Assembly: GCA_022565745.1 (NCBI GenBank)
Contig: JAIUMB010000019.1
Span: 1 to 21,095, forward strand
DNA length: 21,095 nt
Direction: 5' to 3'
Origin: Cryomorphaceae bacterium
GTDB lineage: Bacteria; Bacteroidota; Bacteroidia; Flavobacteriales; Schleiferiaceae
How positions within the stretch are numbered: the stretch's first letter is position 1; each line of letters opens with the position of its first letter. The notes under the pieces are model-generated. The model was given only the letters and a program-made list of their open reading frames with translations. It made no database searches and was not told the origin of the DNA. Positions 1 to 7,644 of the stretch are shown in pieces. The translations under genes and the position numbers were made by a program.

Positions 1-1712
1 AAATCGCCATAAAACTTCTTTAACATTTGTACCCAGTCTTTTTGACCTTGGGCAATTCGATCAAATTCCTCCTCTACATCAGCAGTAAAATTAAAGTCGA
101 GAATGTCATTAAAGTGCTCAACTAAAAAGTCGTTGACTACCAAACCGATATCGGTAGGCGCCAATTTTCCGCGCTCTGCACCGGTGGTCTCTTTTTTATT
201 GGCCGACTTGATGTCACCTTGGTTGTCGAGCTTTAGCTGAACATATAGACGCTCTTCTCCTTCGCGTTCAGGCTTGTGAACATACTCTCTTCGAATGATG
301 GTGGAAATTGTAGGTGCATACGTCGAAGGTCTGCCTATTCCAAGTTCTTCTAATTTTTTTACCAAGCTGGCTTCTGTAAACCGAGCTGGCGCTTTGGTGA
401 AACGCTCTGTGGCGGTGATGTTGTCGATACCCAATGGCATATTGGCCGATAAAGGGGGAAGCATGCCAGATGTTGCTTCATCTTCATCTTCATCATCGCG
501 ACCTTCCATGTATACTTTGAGAAAGCCTTCGAAAACGATCACTTCGCCACGGGCTACAAAATGGTAGCTGCTGTTGGGGGTTGGAATGGTAGCCGTAGTT
601 CGCTCTAACTGCGCTTCTGCCATTTGCGAGGCTAAAGTGCGTTTGCGAATTAAGTCATATAAGCGCTTTTGCTGCTCGTCTTTTCCGGCCACTTTCTTGT
701 TCATGTATGTTGGTCGAATGGCTTCGTGTGCCTCTTGTGCGCCTTTGTTTTTGGTAGAATAACGTCTGTTTTTTACATATTCGCTGCCAAATTCACTGCT
801 GATTTCTGCAGCGGCTCCTTTCATGGCTTCGTCACTGAGGTTCACACTGTCGGTACGCATGTATGTTATGTGTCCGGCTTCATAAAGGCGCTGTGCAATG
901 CTCATGGTAACGCCCACAGGTAAACCGAGCTTTCTCGCCGCTTCCTGTTGAAGTGTAGAGGTTGTAAACGGTGGTGCTGGTGACTTTTTTGCTGGCTTTT
1001 TCTGAACATCAGAAATGCTCAATGAAGCATTTGCAAGTTCCTTGAGTAGTGCTTCACTGTCGTTCTTGTTTTCAAGGCGCTTATTCAATTCAGCATCAAA
1101 CGGCTGCCCCTTGTCTGTGATGAATGTGCCGGTTACACGAAAGTAGTTTTTGGAATCAAATGACTGAATGTCTCTTTCGCGCTCAACAATCAGTCGAACA
1201 GCAACACTTTGAACCCGACCAGCCGATAATCCTGGTTTTACTTTTTTCCACAGTACAGGAGACAACTCATAACCTACTAAGCGATCTAATATTCGACGTG
1301 CTTGTTGAGCGTTGACCAGGTTAATGTCAATCAGACGAGGATTGGCAACAGCACGCTCAATAGCGGTCTTAGTAATTTCGTGAAATACGATTCTTTTCGT
1401 TGTGTCGGTAGGGAGTTTAAGCGCTTCTGCAAGGTGCCACGCAATGGCTTCTCCTTCGCGATCCTCATCCGATGCCAACCATACGGTTTCGGCGTTTTTT
1501 GCAAGTTTTTTTAGCTCGTTTACTATATCTTTTTTGTCGGATGGTATGGCGTAATTGGGCTTGAAATCATCAGAGATGTCCACGCCCATATCTTTGGATA
1601 CTAAGTCGCGAATGTGACCATAGCTCGAAGCCACTTTAAAGTCTTTTCCCAAAAATTTTTCAATGGTTTTCGCTTTGGCGGGCGACTCAACAATAACGAG
1701 ATTCTTTGCCAT
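1..1712 (-). CDS. topA: DNA topoisomerase I (type IA), 3' end outside window
   Basis: Type IA topoisomerase that relaxes negatively supercoiled DNA by cutting one strand through a 5'-phosphotyrosine. About 570 codons are visible, starting at ATG 1712-1710 (protein start MAKNLVIVESPAKAKTIEKF). The N-terminal TOPRIM domain has the conserved Glu9 and the acidic motif SDEDREGEA, with D82, D84 and E86 for Mg2+ binding. Further on, the sequence GYELSPVLWKKVKPGLSAGRVQS is recognisable as family core (about residues 135-160). The active-site segment ITYMRTDSVNLS places the catalytic Tyr at about residue 284 (codon 861-863), close to its place in shorter bacterial TopA. RPSTYAPTISTI follows later. The C-terminal part, where zinc ribbons or other tails would lie, is outside the window. 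It stands alone on the minus strand, with 209 non-coding bases upstream. The family call is near certain. Confidence 0.97.
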   Translation of the reverse strand, partial: MAKNLVIVESPAKAKTIEKFLGKDFKVASSYGHIRDLVSKDMGVDISDDFKPNYAIPSDKKDIVNELKKLAKNAETVWLASDEDREGEAIAWHLAEALKLPTDTTKRIVFHEITKTAIERAVANPRLIDINLVNAQQARRILDRLVGYELSPVLWKKVKPGLSAGRVQSVAVRLIVERERDIQSFDSKNYFRVTGTFITDKGQPFDAELNKRLENKNDSEALLKELANASLSISDVQKKPAKKSPAPPFTTSTLQQEAARKLGLPVGVTMSIAQRLYEAGHITYMRTDSVNLSDEAMKGAAAEISSEFGSEYVKNRRYSTKNKGAQEAHEAIRPTYMNKKVAGKDEQQKRLYDLIRKRTLASQMAEAQLERTTATIPTPNSSYHFVARGEVIVFEGFLKVYMEGRDDEDEDEATSGMLPPLSANMPLGIDNITATERFTKAPARFTEASLVKKLEELGIGRPSTYAPTISTIIRREYVHKPEREGEERLYVQLKLDNQGDIKSANKKETTGAERGKLAPTDIGLVVNDFLVEHFNDILDFNFTADVEEEFDRIAQGQKDWVQMLKKFYGD

Positions 1713-1806
1713 ATTCAGGTGCTATATTTTTTTAGATTGAATTCGGTTGATCGAATTATTCTGTAATTTGAGTAAAGTGAATTTTGAAGATGCAAAGTAA
1801 CGATAG

Positions 1807-1828
1807 AAAAGTCATTTTGTTTAATGAC
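1807..1828 (-). terminator. Possible intrinsic terminator downstream of the metalloprotease
   Basis: Read on the minus strand, GTCATT pairs perfectly with AATGAC (6 bp, 6-base loop) and is followed by TTTT (positions 1810-1807). It lies about 95 bases beyond the metalloprotease stop codon and upstream of topA, where a terminator would be expected. The stem is short and the U tract only four bases long, so this is a weak call. Confidence 0.35.
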
Positions 1829-1921
1829 ACCAAAAAATGGACAATGACTCGGCAAATCATTATCCTATTTAAGCCAGAGTTAAATACGTGAGAATTGTTT
1901 TTAGACGAAAGTAAATAGATG

Positions 1922-2676
1922 TTACTTACCTCCATTGTTCCTTAAGTCGGCCAAGCATTTATCATCTAGGGTTGGAACTGGCTGACTTAGCAAAACACTC
2001 AAAAACTCAACGGTTTCAACGGAGTGATACATCAAACAATTGCTGTTGTTGCAGTGTGCTTCTTCACCTTTGTGATTGTCCACCATTGGCGTACCAACGT
2101 CAACCAGGCCTAGCAAATGCCCCAATTCATGATGCATGATGGTGGTTTCAATTTTTTCTCTACTTGGGCGGCTCAGTCCACCAGAGTTATTGGCAATGGT
2201 TCCTCCCATTAACGCACACGATAGATTGTGATAAGCAATGCCCAACACGTTTCTGTTAACATATTCGCCGTCTACAACACATATCCATATGGATAAGGTG
2301 TTGTTGTCTGGAAATACAGTTCTTTCTTTTTTTCAATGTCGCGAATGTCCTCAGCAGAGTATTGAGATTTTCCTCCTGATGGAATTTCATTGGTGACGAT
2401 GTCAATGCCATTGGGCTTATTCAAGCGCTCTTCCAAGAATGTCTTGGTTTCGTTGATGGTGCCTTGACGTAGCGCCACGCCCGGCATAAAGGCAATTTCA
2501 ACGACCAACTTAGAAAATTTTTTATCGCTTAATAGATCATTTGCGGAATGCCCAACAGACATGTTTGTTGAAAATGATGAGCCTTTTCCATCTGAATCGT
2601 CTTGATCGCATCCTAAGATGAGTGAAATAAGTAGAAGGAATAAAAAAACATTCTTTAAGAAACAGTTACTGGCCAT
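1922..2676 (-). pseudogene. Metzincin-like lipoprotein metalloprotease, split by a -1 frameshift
   Basis: Two minus-strand reading frames together form one protein. The first half begins at ATG 2676-2674 with a lipoprotein signal (FLLLISLILGC, Cys as lipid anchor) and ends at a stop at 2272. The second half carries the zinc site MHHELGHLLGL, then GTPM, then HCNNSNCLMY (a Met-turn-like end), and stops at 1922. Continuing the second frame upstream gives ERTVFPDNNTLSIW and ICVVDGEYVNRNVLGI, which read as proper protein, so the frame change sits near 2326-2333 in a run of seven A. A -1 shift there gives about 251 residues, a sensible length for the small Bacteroidota membrane metalloproteases. 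The HExxH plus HCx4CxM pattern resembles archaemetzincins, but with a longer spacer. Causes could be a one-base loss in the homopolymer (mutation or sequencing error) or a programmed shift. An upstream TTG (2715) could extend the N-terminus, but the ATG fits the signal peptide and promoter box better. Confidence 0.8.
2326..2332 (-). other. A AAA AAG slippery heptamer at the frameshift point
   Basis: On the minus strand the zero frame reads GAA AAA AAG, so the heptamer A AAA AAG is in the exact phase needed for -1 tandem slippage, the same heptamer as in E. coli dnaX. Slipping back one base moves translation into the frame that encodes the zinc-binding half of the metalloprotease. A purine-rich stretch (TGAGGA) lies about 20 bases upstream. 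The only obvious downstream fold is a 14-bp palindrome (2282-2295), more than 30 bases away, which is too far for a typical stimulator. Confidence 0.5.
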
Positions 2677-2702
2677 ACTTGAAATAATGGTTTTATTTGA
2701 AA

Positions 2703-2710
2703 CAAAGTTA
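2703..2710 (-). promoter_or_regulatory. Bacteroidota -7 box for the metalloprotease
   Basis: TAACTTTG on the minus strand matches the TAnnTTTG consensus exactly. It would start transcription about 20 bases before the ATG at 2676, which supports that start. No TTG is seen at the usual 17-23 base spacing upstream, so only half of the promoter is supported. Confidence 0.4.
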
Positions 2711-2715
2711 GGCAA

Positions 2716-2933
2716 ATGATCGGGAAATTGATGGTCGACGCAAAAATTTTTTATAAGTGATTGTCTATGTTGGTGATGGTGTATTTTTGAGAAGTTACTT
2801 TTTTAATAATTGAACCATTTGGGAAAGAATATCGTTTATTGTAATTGGATGTTATTTTTTTAAATAAAAATAAGAATAAATTCTTTCTTTCATATCAAAA
2901 AAATTTGACTTCAAGTAATTCGCCAGGGCATTC
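2716..2933. other. AT-rich divergent intergenic region
   Basis: This 218-base stretch separates the metalloprotease (minus) from the polysaccharide operon (plus). It is markedly AT-rich, with T and A runs around 2850-2910. Apart from the candidate promoter at 2761-2789, I see no RNA gene, repeat or short coding frame worth calling. Confidence 0.6.
2761..2789 (+). promoter_or_regulatory. Candidate promoter of the polysaccharide operon
   Basis: TTG at 2761-2763, an 18-base spacer and TATTTTTG at 2782-2789 fit the Bacteroidota TTG-N17-23-TAnnTTTG pattern. It would leave a leader of roughly 140 bases before the first gene at 2934. The region is AT-rich, so a chance match is possible. Confidence 0.35.
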
Positions 2934-3779
2934 ATGAACACCACCGATCAACACATAATATACTGTTTGCGGTATTTTTCTTTTTTTCACCACCCTTTAA
3001 GAGCAGATGAAATTCATCGTTATATCGATGTGAAAATTGCTCTTAAGGAATGTGAGTCGTGTCTTAAGGTGCTTGCAGATAAGGGAGAGGTGTTTACAGA
3101 TGGGTGTTATTTCGCTTTGAATAAAGACCATCTCAAAAAAAGAAAAGACCACGAAGCTCTCAACAATAGGCTTATGAAAATAGGTCATAGAGTTGGTCGA
3201 TTGGTAGGATTGTTTCCGTTTGTGAGAGGGGTGTATATTTCCGGATCTGTGTCAAAATCAGGTGCAGATGGGATCGACGACGACATTGATTTTTTTATAA
3301 TTACAGAAAAGAATAGACTATGGACGGCACGGCTGTTTCTTATTTTGTTTAAAAAGGCGTTTCTCTTTAATTCAAAAAAATATTTCTGTGTCAACTTCTT
3401 TAAGTCAGCAGATGACTTGGTCCTCATCAAAAGAAATCGATACATTGCGACCGAGGCGGCGAGCTTGATTCCGGTGGTCAATCACAAACTGCTTTTAGAT
3501 TTGTATGCGGAGAATAAATGGATAGAGCTTGAGATGCCAAACGCTCATGCGTATTGGACAAAAACAGCCAAAGAACCACTCAAGCTCCCTTGGATAGAGT
3601 TTGTTTTAAATGGGCAATTTGGGGATGTTGTTGAGAACAAAGCATTTCGTATCTTTGAGAAGCACCAGAAATCAAAATATAAAGGCCATCGCTCTGCTGA
3701 AATTGTTGCGACAAAATCGACATCTGCACTTTTTCCAAATAGTGTAGAAAAGGAGGTGCTTACTTTTTTAAAGAAATAA
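2934..3779 (+). CDS. Nucleotidyltransferase-fold protein, polysaccharide locus
   Basis: 281 residues. The first 65 or so look like a winged-helix segment (start MNTTDQHIIYCLRYFSFFHH, then an ADEIHRYI helix and a hairpin ending DGCYFALN). The middle has a minimal nucleotidyltransferase (Pol beta-like) signature: YISGSVSKSG with G104-S105, followed by DDDIDFFII, in which D117 and D119 form the metal-binding D-x-D pair. The third acidic residue cannot be placed with confidence. Proteins of this type occur in Bacteroidota polysaccharide and lipid loci, but the substrate is unknown. It is the first gene of a plus-strand operon; the next gene begins 12 bases after its stop. The gene is visibly more AT-rich than the housekeeping genes in the window. 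The start is ATG 2934, and no better start is seen downstream before the conserved part. Confidence 0.7.
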   Translation: MNTTDQHIIYCLRYFSFFHHPLRADEIHRYIDVKIALKECESCLKVLADKGEVFTDGCYFALNKDHLKKRKDHEALNNRLMKIGHRVGRLVGLFPFVRGVYISGSVSKSGADGIDDDIDFFIITEKNRLWTARLFLILFKKAFLFNSKKYFCVNFFKSADDLVLIKRNRYIATEAASLIPVVNHKLLLDLYAENKWIELEMPNAHAYWTKTAKEPLKLPWIEFVLNGQFGDVVENKAFRIFEKHQKSKYKGHRSAEIVATKSTSALFPNSVEKEVLTFLKK

Positions 3780-3791
3780 ACGGTTATAACC

Positions 3792-4550
3792 ATGTCTAGA
3801 TTGTTTGTGTTTAGAAGTCTTCTTGTAGCTTTTGTAATTGCTGTAGTTGCCTATGCTGCTTCTTACTTAGTCACGCCAAAGTATTCCTCAGAAGTTCAGT
3901 TTTTTGTGCCTCTTACTATATCTGAAAAACAAGCGGAGCAAGCAGGTGTTGGGTTTGGAGGAGATTCAGAAATCGACGCTCATATTCAAATATTGAGGTC
4001 AAAACGCTTTTTTAAAGCACTGAGTCGTGAGTTTCCCGAAAAGGTGTTTTATGCACATGCCTCGCGAACCCGTTACGGAGCAGTTTCTCTTGACGTTCAA
4101 ACCCATAACGCTGAGTTGTCGGCTCAAATGGCGAATGCTGGTGTTGCCATTGCGGACTCTATTAAACAGTTGCTGCTCGTAGAGAATCGTAAACAATCGG
4201 TTTTATTTCTAAAAAATGCAGTGGCGGCTAAAGATGAAGAGGTAAAATATCATCAGTATAAACTGGATTCCATTCGTCAAACATTAAGCAAACCCAGTGA
4301 AGAGAACGCCCTCGCTTTTCGATATGAGCGGCTATATGGTGAAGCGGTAAACGAGCTTGCCAGGTATACAACTCAATTGAGACGAGCAGAAATAGCACTC
4401 AACGAGCCAGCGCCGATGGCCTATGTGTTTAATCCGGCTACCCCTGAATATACATCGGTTTATCCCAACCGCCTGTTTATTGCCGTAGCTGCTTTTGTTA
4501 TGGCTTTGGTTTTGCAATTTTTCATCTATACTCTGATTAAGAAAGAATGA
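3792..4550 (+). CDS. Wzz-like polysaccharide co-polymerase (chain-length determinant)
   Basis: 252 residues with the layout of polysaccharide co-polymerases: a transmembrane helix at about residues 5-27, a periplasmic domain starting TPKYSSEVQFFVP, a helical, coiled-coil-prone stretch at about 130-205, and a second transmembrane helix at about 226-248 followed by a short Lys-rich end (IKKE). Family members set the chain length of polymerised O-antigen or exopolysaccharide at the inner membrane. No BY-kinase domain is fused and none is encoded nearby, so it resembles the Wzz type more than the Wzc type. It lies between the nucleotidyltransferase (12-base gap) and the Wzy-like gene, whose ATG overlaps its stop (ATGA at 4547-4550). 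The family assignment rests on topology and context more than on strong motifs. Confidence 0.75.
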   Translation: MSRLFVFRSLLVAFVIAVVAYAASYLVTPKYSSEVQFFVPLTISEKQAEQAGVGFGGDSEIDAHIQILRSKRFFKALSREFPEKVFYAHASRTRYGAVSLDVQTHNAELSAQMANAGVAIADSIKQLLLVENRKQSVLFLKNAVAAKDEEVKYHQYKLDSIRQTLSKPSEENALAFRYERLYGEAVNELARYTTQLRRAEIALNEPAPMAYVFNPATPEYTSVYPNRLFIAVAAFVMALVLQFFIYTLIKKE

Positions 4551-5917
4551 GCCGGATACATCTTATTGCAGCTTTTTTGCTGCCACTGATGCTTTCTATT
4601 TGGTGGATGTTCCCTTCTTTAGGTTGGTTGTGGCTCTTTGTTGGTTTTTTTATGTTGGGTTATGTCGTGTATCGACAACAGTGGTTTTTCTCTTTGTTTG
4701 TTTGTTTGGTTTTTGCTCTACCGCTGTCTGTTGAGTTAACTTTGGTGAATGATCATAAGTGGTTTTTCCCCTCCGAAATACTCATCGCCGTATCGGCCAT
4801 TGCGCTGGTTTTTTACCTAAAAAGAAAAGATTTACTGTCGTACGACTTATGGCCGATTTGGTGGCTCTTGTCCTTTGCTCCAGGAGTGGTTTTTTCGGAA
4901 TTCCCCATTATGTCTATGAAATTCATGATTGTCAATGCGGCTTACGTTTTTGTGTTTTACTACGGGGTGCAATTTTTTATCTCAAAAGGAAACGAGTTAA
5001 GGTCGTTTTTCGACGTGTATACTTTAGCCTTATTTCCTGTGTTGTTTTGGGCCTTATGGCAATTTGCTGGTTATGAATTCAATTCTGTTACTTTGCCTGG
5101 TATTTTTAAGCCGTTTTATAACGATCACACCATTGTAGGTGCGGTTCTTGCTCTTTTGGCGGGGTATTACATGGGGGTAGGCAGTAAGTCTTGGGGCTAC
5201 TTAATAATTGCAGCATTTATATTTGCTTTTACTGTGCTGTCCGGAAGTCGGGCGGCCATTCTTAGTATCGGATTCATGTTTGTTGTTTACTTAGCATTAA
5301 ATGTATACTGGTTTAGGCGAATGCTGCCTTTTACATTTGTCATACTGGGGGTATTAATTTACATGCAAAGGGAGGTGATTTCTTCATATGTGACCCAAAA
5401 TACGGCAGGCTCAAGAGAAGAGGCATTTGTAGAGCGGGTAAAATCCTCTACCAACTTAAAAACAGATGCCAGTAATATTGAGCGTTTAAACCGATGGTCG
5501 GCCGCTTGGAACATGTTTAAAGAACGACCGCACACTGGCTTTGGGCCAGGAACGTACCGATATACATATTTGTCTTTTCAGAACGAACGCTTTGAAAATC
5601 GACTTACGGTAAAAAATCCAGAAAACCCACCAGAAGGTTCGGGTGGTACAGCGCATTCTGAACTCTTATTGCAGTTGTCTGAAGCGGGATGGTTACCGTT
5701 CATCTTTTTTTTGGTAATGATGGGAAGATGGGTGTTTTATGGGTGGAGAGCTGCCGTTAATGGACATACTGCTGCAAAGGCAGGCCTTCTGGCATTAAGC
5801 ACCTATTTGTTTCATATGAATGTCAATAATTTTCTCACCACTGATGCATTTGCTTTTCTCTTTTGGGGGTCAGCAGCGACCATTATGGCGTCGGTAAAAC
5901 AACAAGACAATGAGTGA
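4547..5917 (+). CDS. O-antigen polymerase/ligase family protein (Wzy/WaaL-like)
   Basis: 456 residues, very hydrophobic, with roughly ten or more predicted membrane helices over residues 5-270 and 380-450. Family features are visible: LSGSRAA (about 231-236) at the start of a helix; a large periplasmic loop at about 280-375 with RWSAAWNMFKERPHTGFGPG (317-335); and AHSELLLQLSEAGW (about 369-382), where H370 matches the important loop histidine of the ligase/polymerase superfamily. Such proteins either polymerise undecaprenyl-linked repeat units (Wzy) or transfer finished polymer to an acceptor (WaaL or PglL-like); sequence alone does not separate these. The adjacent Wzz-like gene favours a polymerase. 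It is translationally coupled to that gene (ATGA overlap), and its end overlaps the methyltransferase start by 8 bases. Confidence 0.85.
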   Translation: MSRIHLIAAFLLPLMLSIWWMFPSLGWLWLFVGFFMLGYVVYRQQWFFSLFVCLVFALPLSVELTLVNDHKWFFPSEILIAVSAIALVFYLKRKDLLSYDLWPIWWLLSFAPGVVFSEFPIMSMKFMIVNAAYVFVFYYGVQFFISKGNELRSFFDVYTLALFPVLFWALWQFAGYEFNSVTLPGIFKPFYNDHTIVGAVLALLAGYYMGVGSKSWGYLIIAAFIFAFTVLSGSRAAILSIGFMFVVYLALNVYWFRRMLPFTFVILGVLIYMQREVISSYVTQNTAGSREEAFVERVKSSTNLKTDASNIERLNRWSAAWNMFKERPHTGFGPGTYRYTYLSFQNERFENRLTVKNPENPPEGSGGTAHSELLLQLSEAGWLPFIFFLVMMGRWVFYGWRAAVNGHTAAKAGLLALSTYLFHMNVNNFLTTDAFAFLFWGSAATIMASVKQQDNE

Positions 5918-6740
5918 TACGTATTATAAAGAAGTGGGCGACTATTACGATGATGATGCCCGTGATTTTGAAGCCAGATATTGGGACAATCCCGTATTGC
6001 AGCGAATTCGACAATCGTTTCGCGAAGAAGTTAAAAGACACAAGGCGCAAACCATATTAGAAGTTGGTTTTGGCCCGGGCTTTGACCTAACGCATTTTGC
6101 CAGAATCTTGCCTGATTCACAGGTTTATGGTGTGGATGTGTCTATGGAAATGGTGCGCCTCGCCCAATCCAAAATCGATGCAGAAAACCTAAAGAATGCG
6201 AAGGTGGCTCAGGGGAGTGTCGAGGACATTGACGATCGATTCCCCGGTGTTCGTTATGATATGATTTATGTGTTTTTTGGTGCGCTCAATACGGTCGATG
6301 ACTTGCCGTTGGCGGCTAAGCACCTTCAAAACTTACTTGCACCCGGTGGTAAAATGGTGCTGACCTTTGTCAATAAATGGTTTATTGCGGGTATGGGTAT
6401 CGAATTACTCAAATTGAGGGTGCGATCGGCCTTTTCCCGTTTAAAGCCAGTATGGGGAGGGTATTCCCCTACAAAATATTTGGCGAGTAAATGTTATTCG
6501 CCTTCGGAAATTAAACAGGCCTTTACACCTCTGCAATGCACCTATCAAAGTGGATACAGCATTGTATATCCCGCTTGGTACTATCACGGTATTCACCGTA
6601 GAATGCCACAGCGATTACTTCGTGTGCTTTGGCAAATGGACAGAGGTATTGCGCAGAGCATGCCAGGTACTTGGGGCGAATACATGCTTTATCGCTTTGA
6701 GGCCAGCACGGCGTCTAACATATCCGAAACCGTTGGGTAA
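5910..6740 (+). CDS. Class I SAM-dependent methyltransferase
   Basis: 276 residues. The Rossmann SAM site is clear: ILEVGFGPGFDLTHFA (motif I, Gly-rich loop at 53-57), VYGVDVSMEMVRLA with the acidic ribose-binding D76, and the later LLAPGGKMVLTFVN strand-turn (about 142-154). Before the fold lies an acidic, Tyr-rich start (DYYDDDARDFEARYW) common in methyltransferases acting on small molecules or lipids. The C-terminal 100 residues contain CYSPSEIKQAF, a typical end-domain element. Being last in the polysaccharide operon (8-base overlap with the Wzy-like gene), it may methylate a sugar, lipid carrier or chain end; this is inferred from position only. Its last 52 bases overlap the oppositely oriented epimerase gene. 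Confidence 0.85.
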   Translation: MSDTYYKEVGDYYDDDARDFEARYWDNPVLQRIRQSFREEVKRHKAQTILEVGFGPGFDLTHFARILPDSQVYGVDVSMEMVRLAQSKIDAENLKNAKVAQGSVEDIDDRFPGVRYDMIYVFFGALNTVDDLPLAAKHLQNLLAPGGKMVLTFVNKWFIAGMGIELLKLRVRSAFSRLKPVWGGYSPTKYLASKCYSPSEIKQAFTPLQCTYQSGYSIVYPAWYYHGIHRRMPQRLLRVLWQMDRGIAQSMPGTWGEYMLYRFEASTASNISETVG

Positions 6741-7597
6741 ATGGGTGTGTAGGCGTGGTGCCAATCGGTGTTAGCTGTGCGAACGGGTATGTCCGATGTT
6801 AAAGCTTCTGTTACAGTTGAACCGTGCATTTTTTCCAAGGTGCTGTGCTGAATGCACTCCACATCCAGTCCCATTTTTTCAGCCATCATTTCTGCAAAGG
6901 CCTTTTGGGTAATTGGCGGTGCTACGAAAAGATTGTAGTCGCTGCTTGCATGCCCGTGGGTGAATATGTGGTGCAACAATCCACCGCAGTCGTCTACATG
7001 CAATAGCGACATGCGTTGATTCCCGTCGCCATAATAGGGGACGCGTTTGTTTTGGATGGCCGGCAAATAGAAGAAATGATAAAACCAGGAGTCAAACCCC
7101 AGTATCCATGCCGGACGCGCCATGCGGATGTCCATGTTGGAATGTGACCGGCTTGTCCAAGGACGTTCTGCACGTTCATACCACTTTGCATAAGCAATGG
7201 GGTTGAGCGGGGTGTTTTCGTCGATCACGTCTTGTTGGTTGCCGTACATTAAGGTGCCAGAGCAATAAATCACAGGCACTTGAAATGGTTCAAGTGCTTG
7301 GATAAGTCGTTCATTCGCCCGTTCTCCTTTATGGGACGCTGCTCGTCGACTTCGGTCGTTGTTGCCAGCTAAACGCGCACAGTGAAAAACCACATCGGGC
7401 GGAAAGCGTTCCAGCCAAGACAAGTCAAAGTGCTCTAACGATCCCGTGATTAAATTGGTGTTTTCTAAGGCGCGAAAGGGCAAATTCCGATGGGCCAACG
7501 TAGTGATTACGGTGTCTTTCTCCTTCACGGTGAGGAGGTGTTTGGTAAGTGATCGCCCTACGTAGCCGGTAGCGCCAAAAATCCAAATGTTTTGCAT
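6689..7597 (-). CDS. NAD(P)-dependent epimerase/dehydratase (atypical extended SDR)
   Basis: 302 residues. The N-terminus IWIFGATGYVGRSL has the extended-SDR nucleotide loop GxxGxxG (G8, G11, G14). VVFHCARLAG (about 69-78) and VIYCSGTLMYG (109-119, S113 at the catalytic Ser/Thr place) follow the family pattern. The active-site tyrosine is likely Y136 in PIAYAKWYERAE, but position 140, where YxxxK has lysine, is Tyr; this suggests an atypical SDR or altered chemistry. The later RMSLLHVDDCGGLL matches the usual substrate-binding domain. Relatives modify nucleotide sugars or reduce small carbonyls, and the substrate here is unknown. It is convergent with the polysaccharide operon, overlapping the methyltransferase by 52 bases, and divergent from the barrel-protein gene at 7702. 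ATG 7597 is directly before the Rossmann strand, so the start is firm. Confidence 0.85.
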   Translation of the reverse strand: MQNIWIFGATGYVGRSLTKHLLTVKEKDTVITTLAHRNLPFRALENTNLITGSLEHFDLSWLERFPPDVVFHCARLAGNNDRSRRAASHKGERANERLIQALEPFQVPVIYCSGTLMYGNQQDVIDENTPLNPIAYAKWYERAERPWTSRSHSNMDIRMARPAWILGFDSWFYHFFYLPAIQNKRVPYYGDGNQRMSLLHVDDCGGLLHHIFTHGHASSDYNLFVAPPITQKAFAEMMAEKMGLDVECIQHSTLEKMHGSTVTEALTSDIPVRTANTDWHHAYTPIYPTVSDMLDAVLASKR

Positions 7598-7644
7598 GGG
7601 TGAAAATTATAGATAAAACACCAAACAATCACGGATGTTTTGCC

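Noticed and set aside
295..923. Open plus-strand frames over topA
   Set aside because: They are antisense to clear TopA coding sequence and have no recognisable protein features.
1740..1757. Inverted repeat AATTCG/CGAATT in the topA leader
   Set aside because: A 6-bp AT-rich stem with no T tract on either strand; it could be a leader hairpin but nothing supports a function.
1793..1800. TTACTTTG as a topA promoter box on the minus strand
   Set aside because: One mismatch to TAnnTTTG and no TTG at the right distance; too weak to list.
2282..2295. 14-bp perfect palindrome TATCCATATGGATA
   Set aside because: It lies inside the metalloprotease coding region and is too far from the slippery heptamer to be a usual frameshift stimulator.
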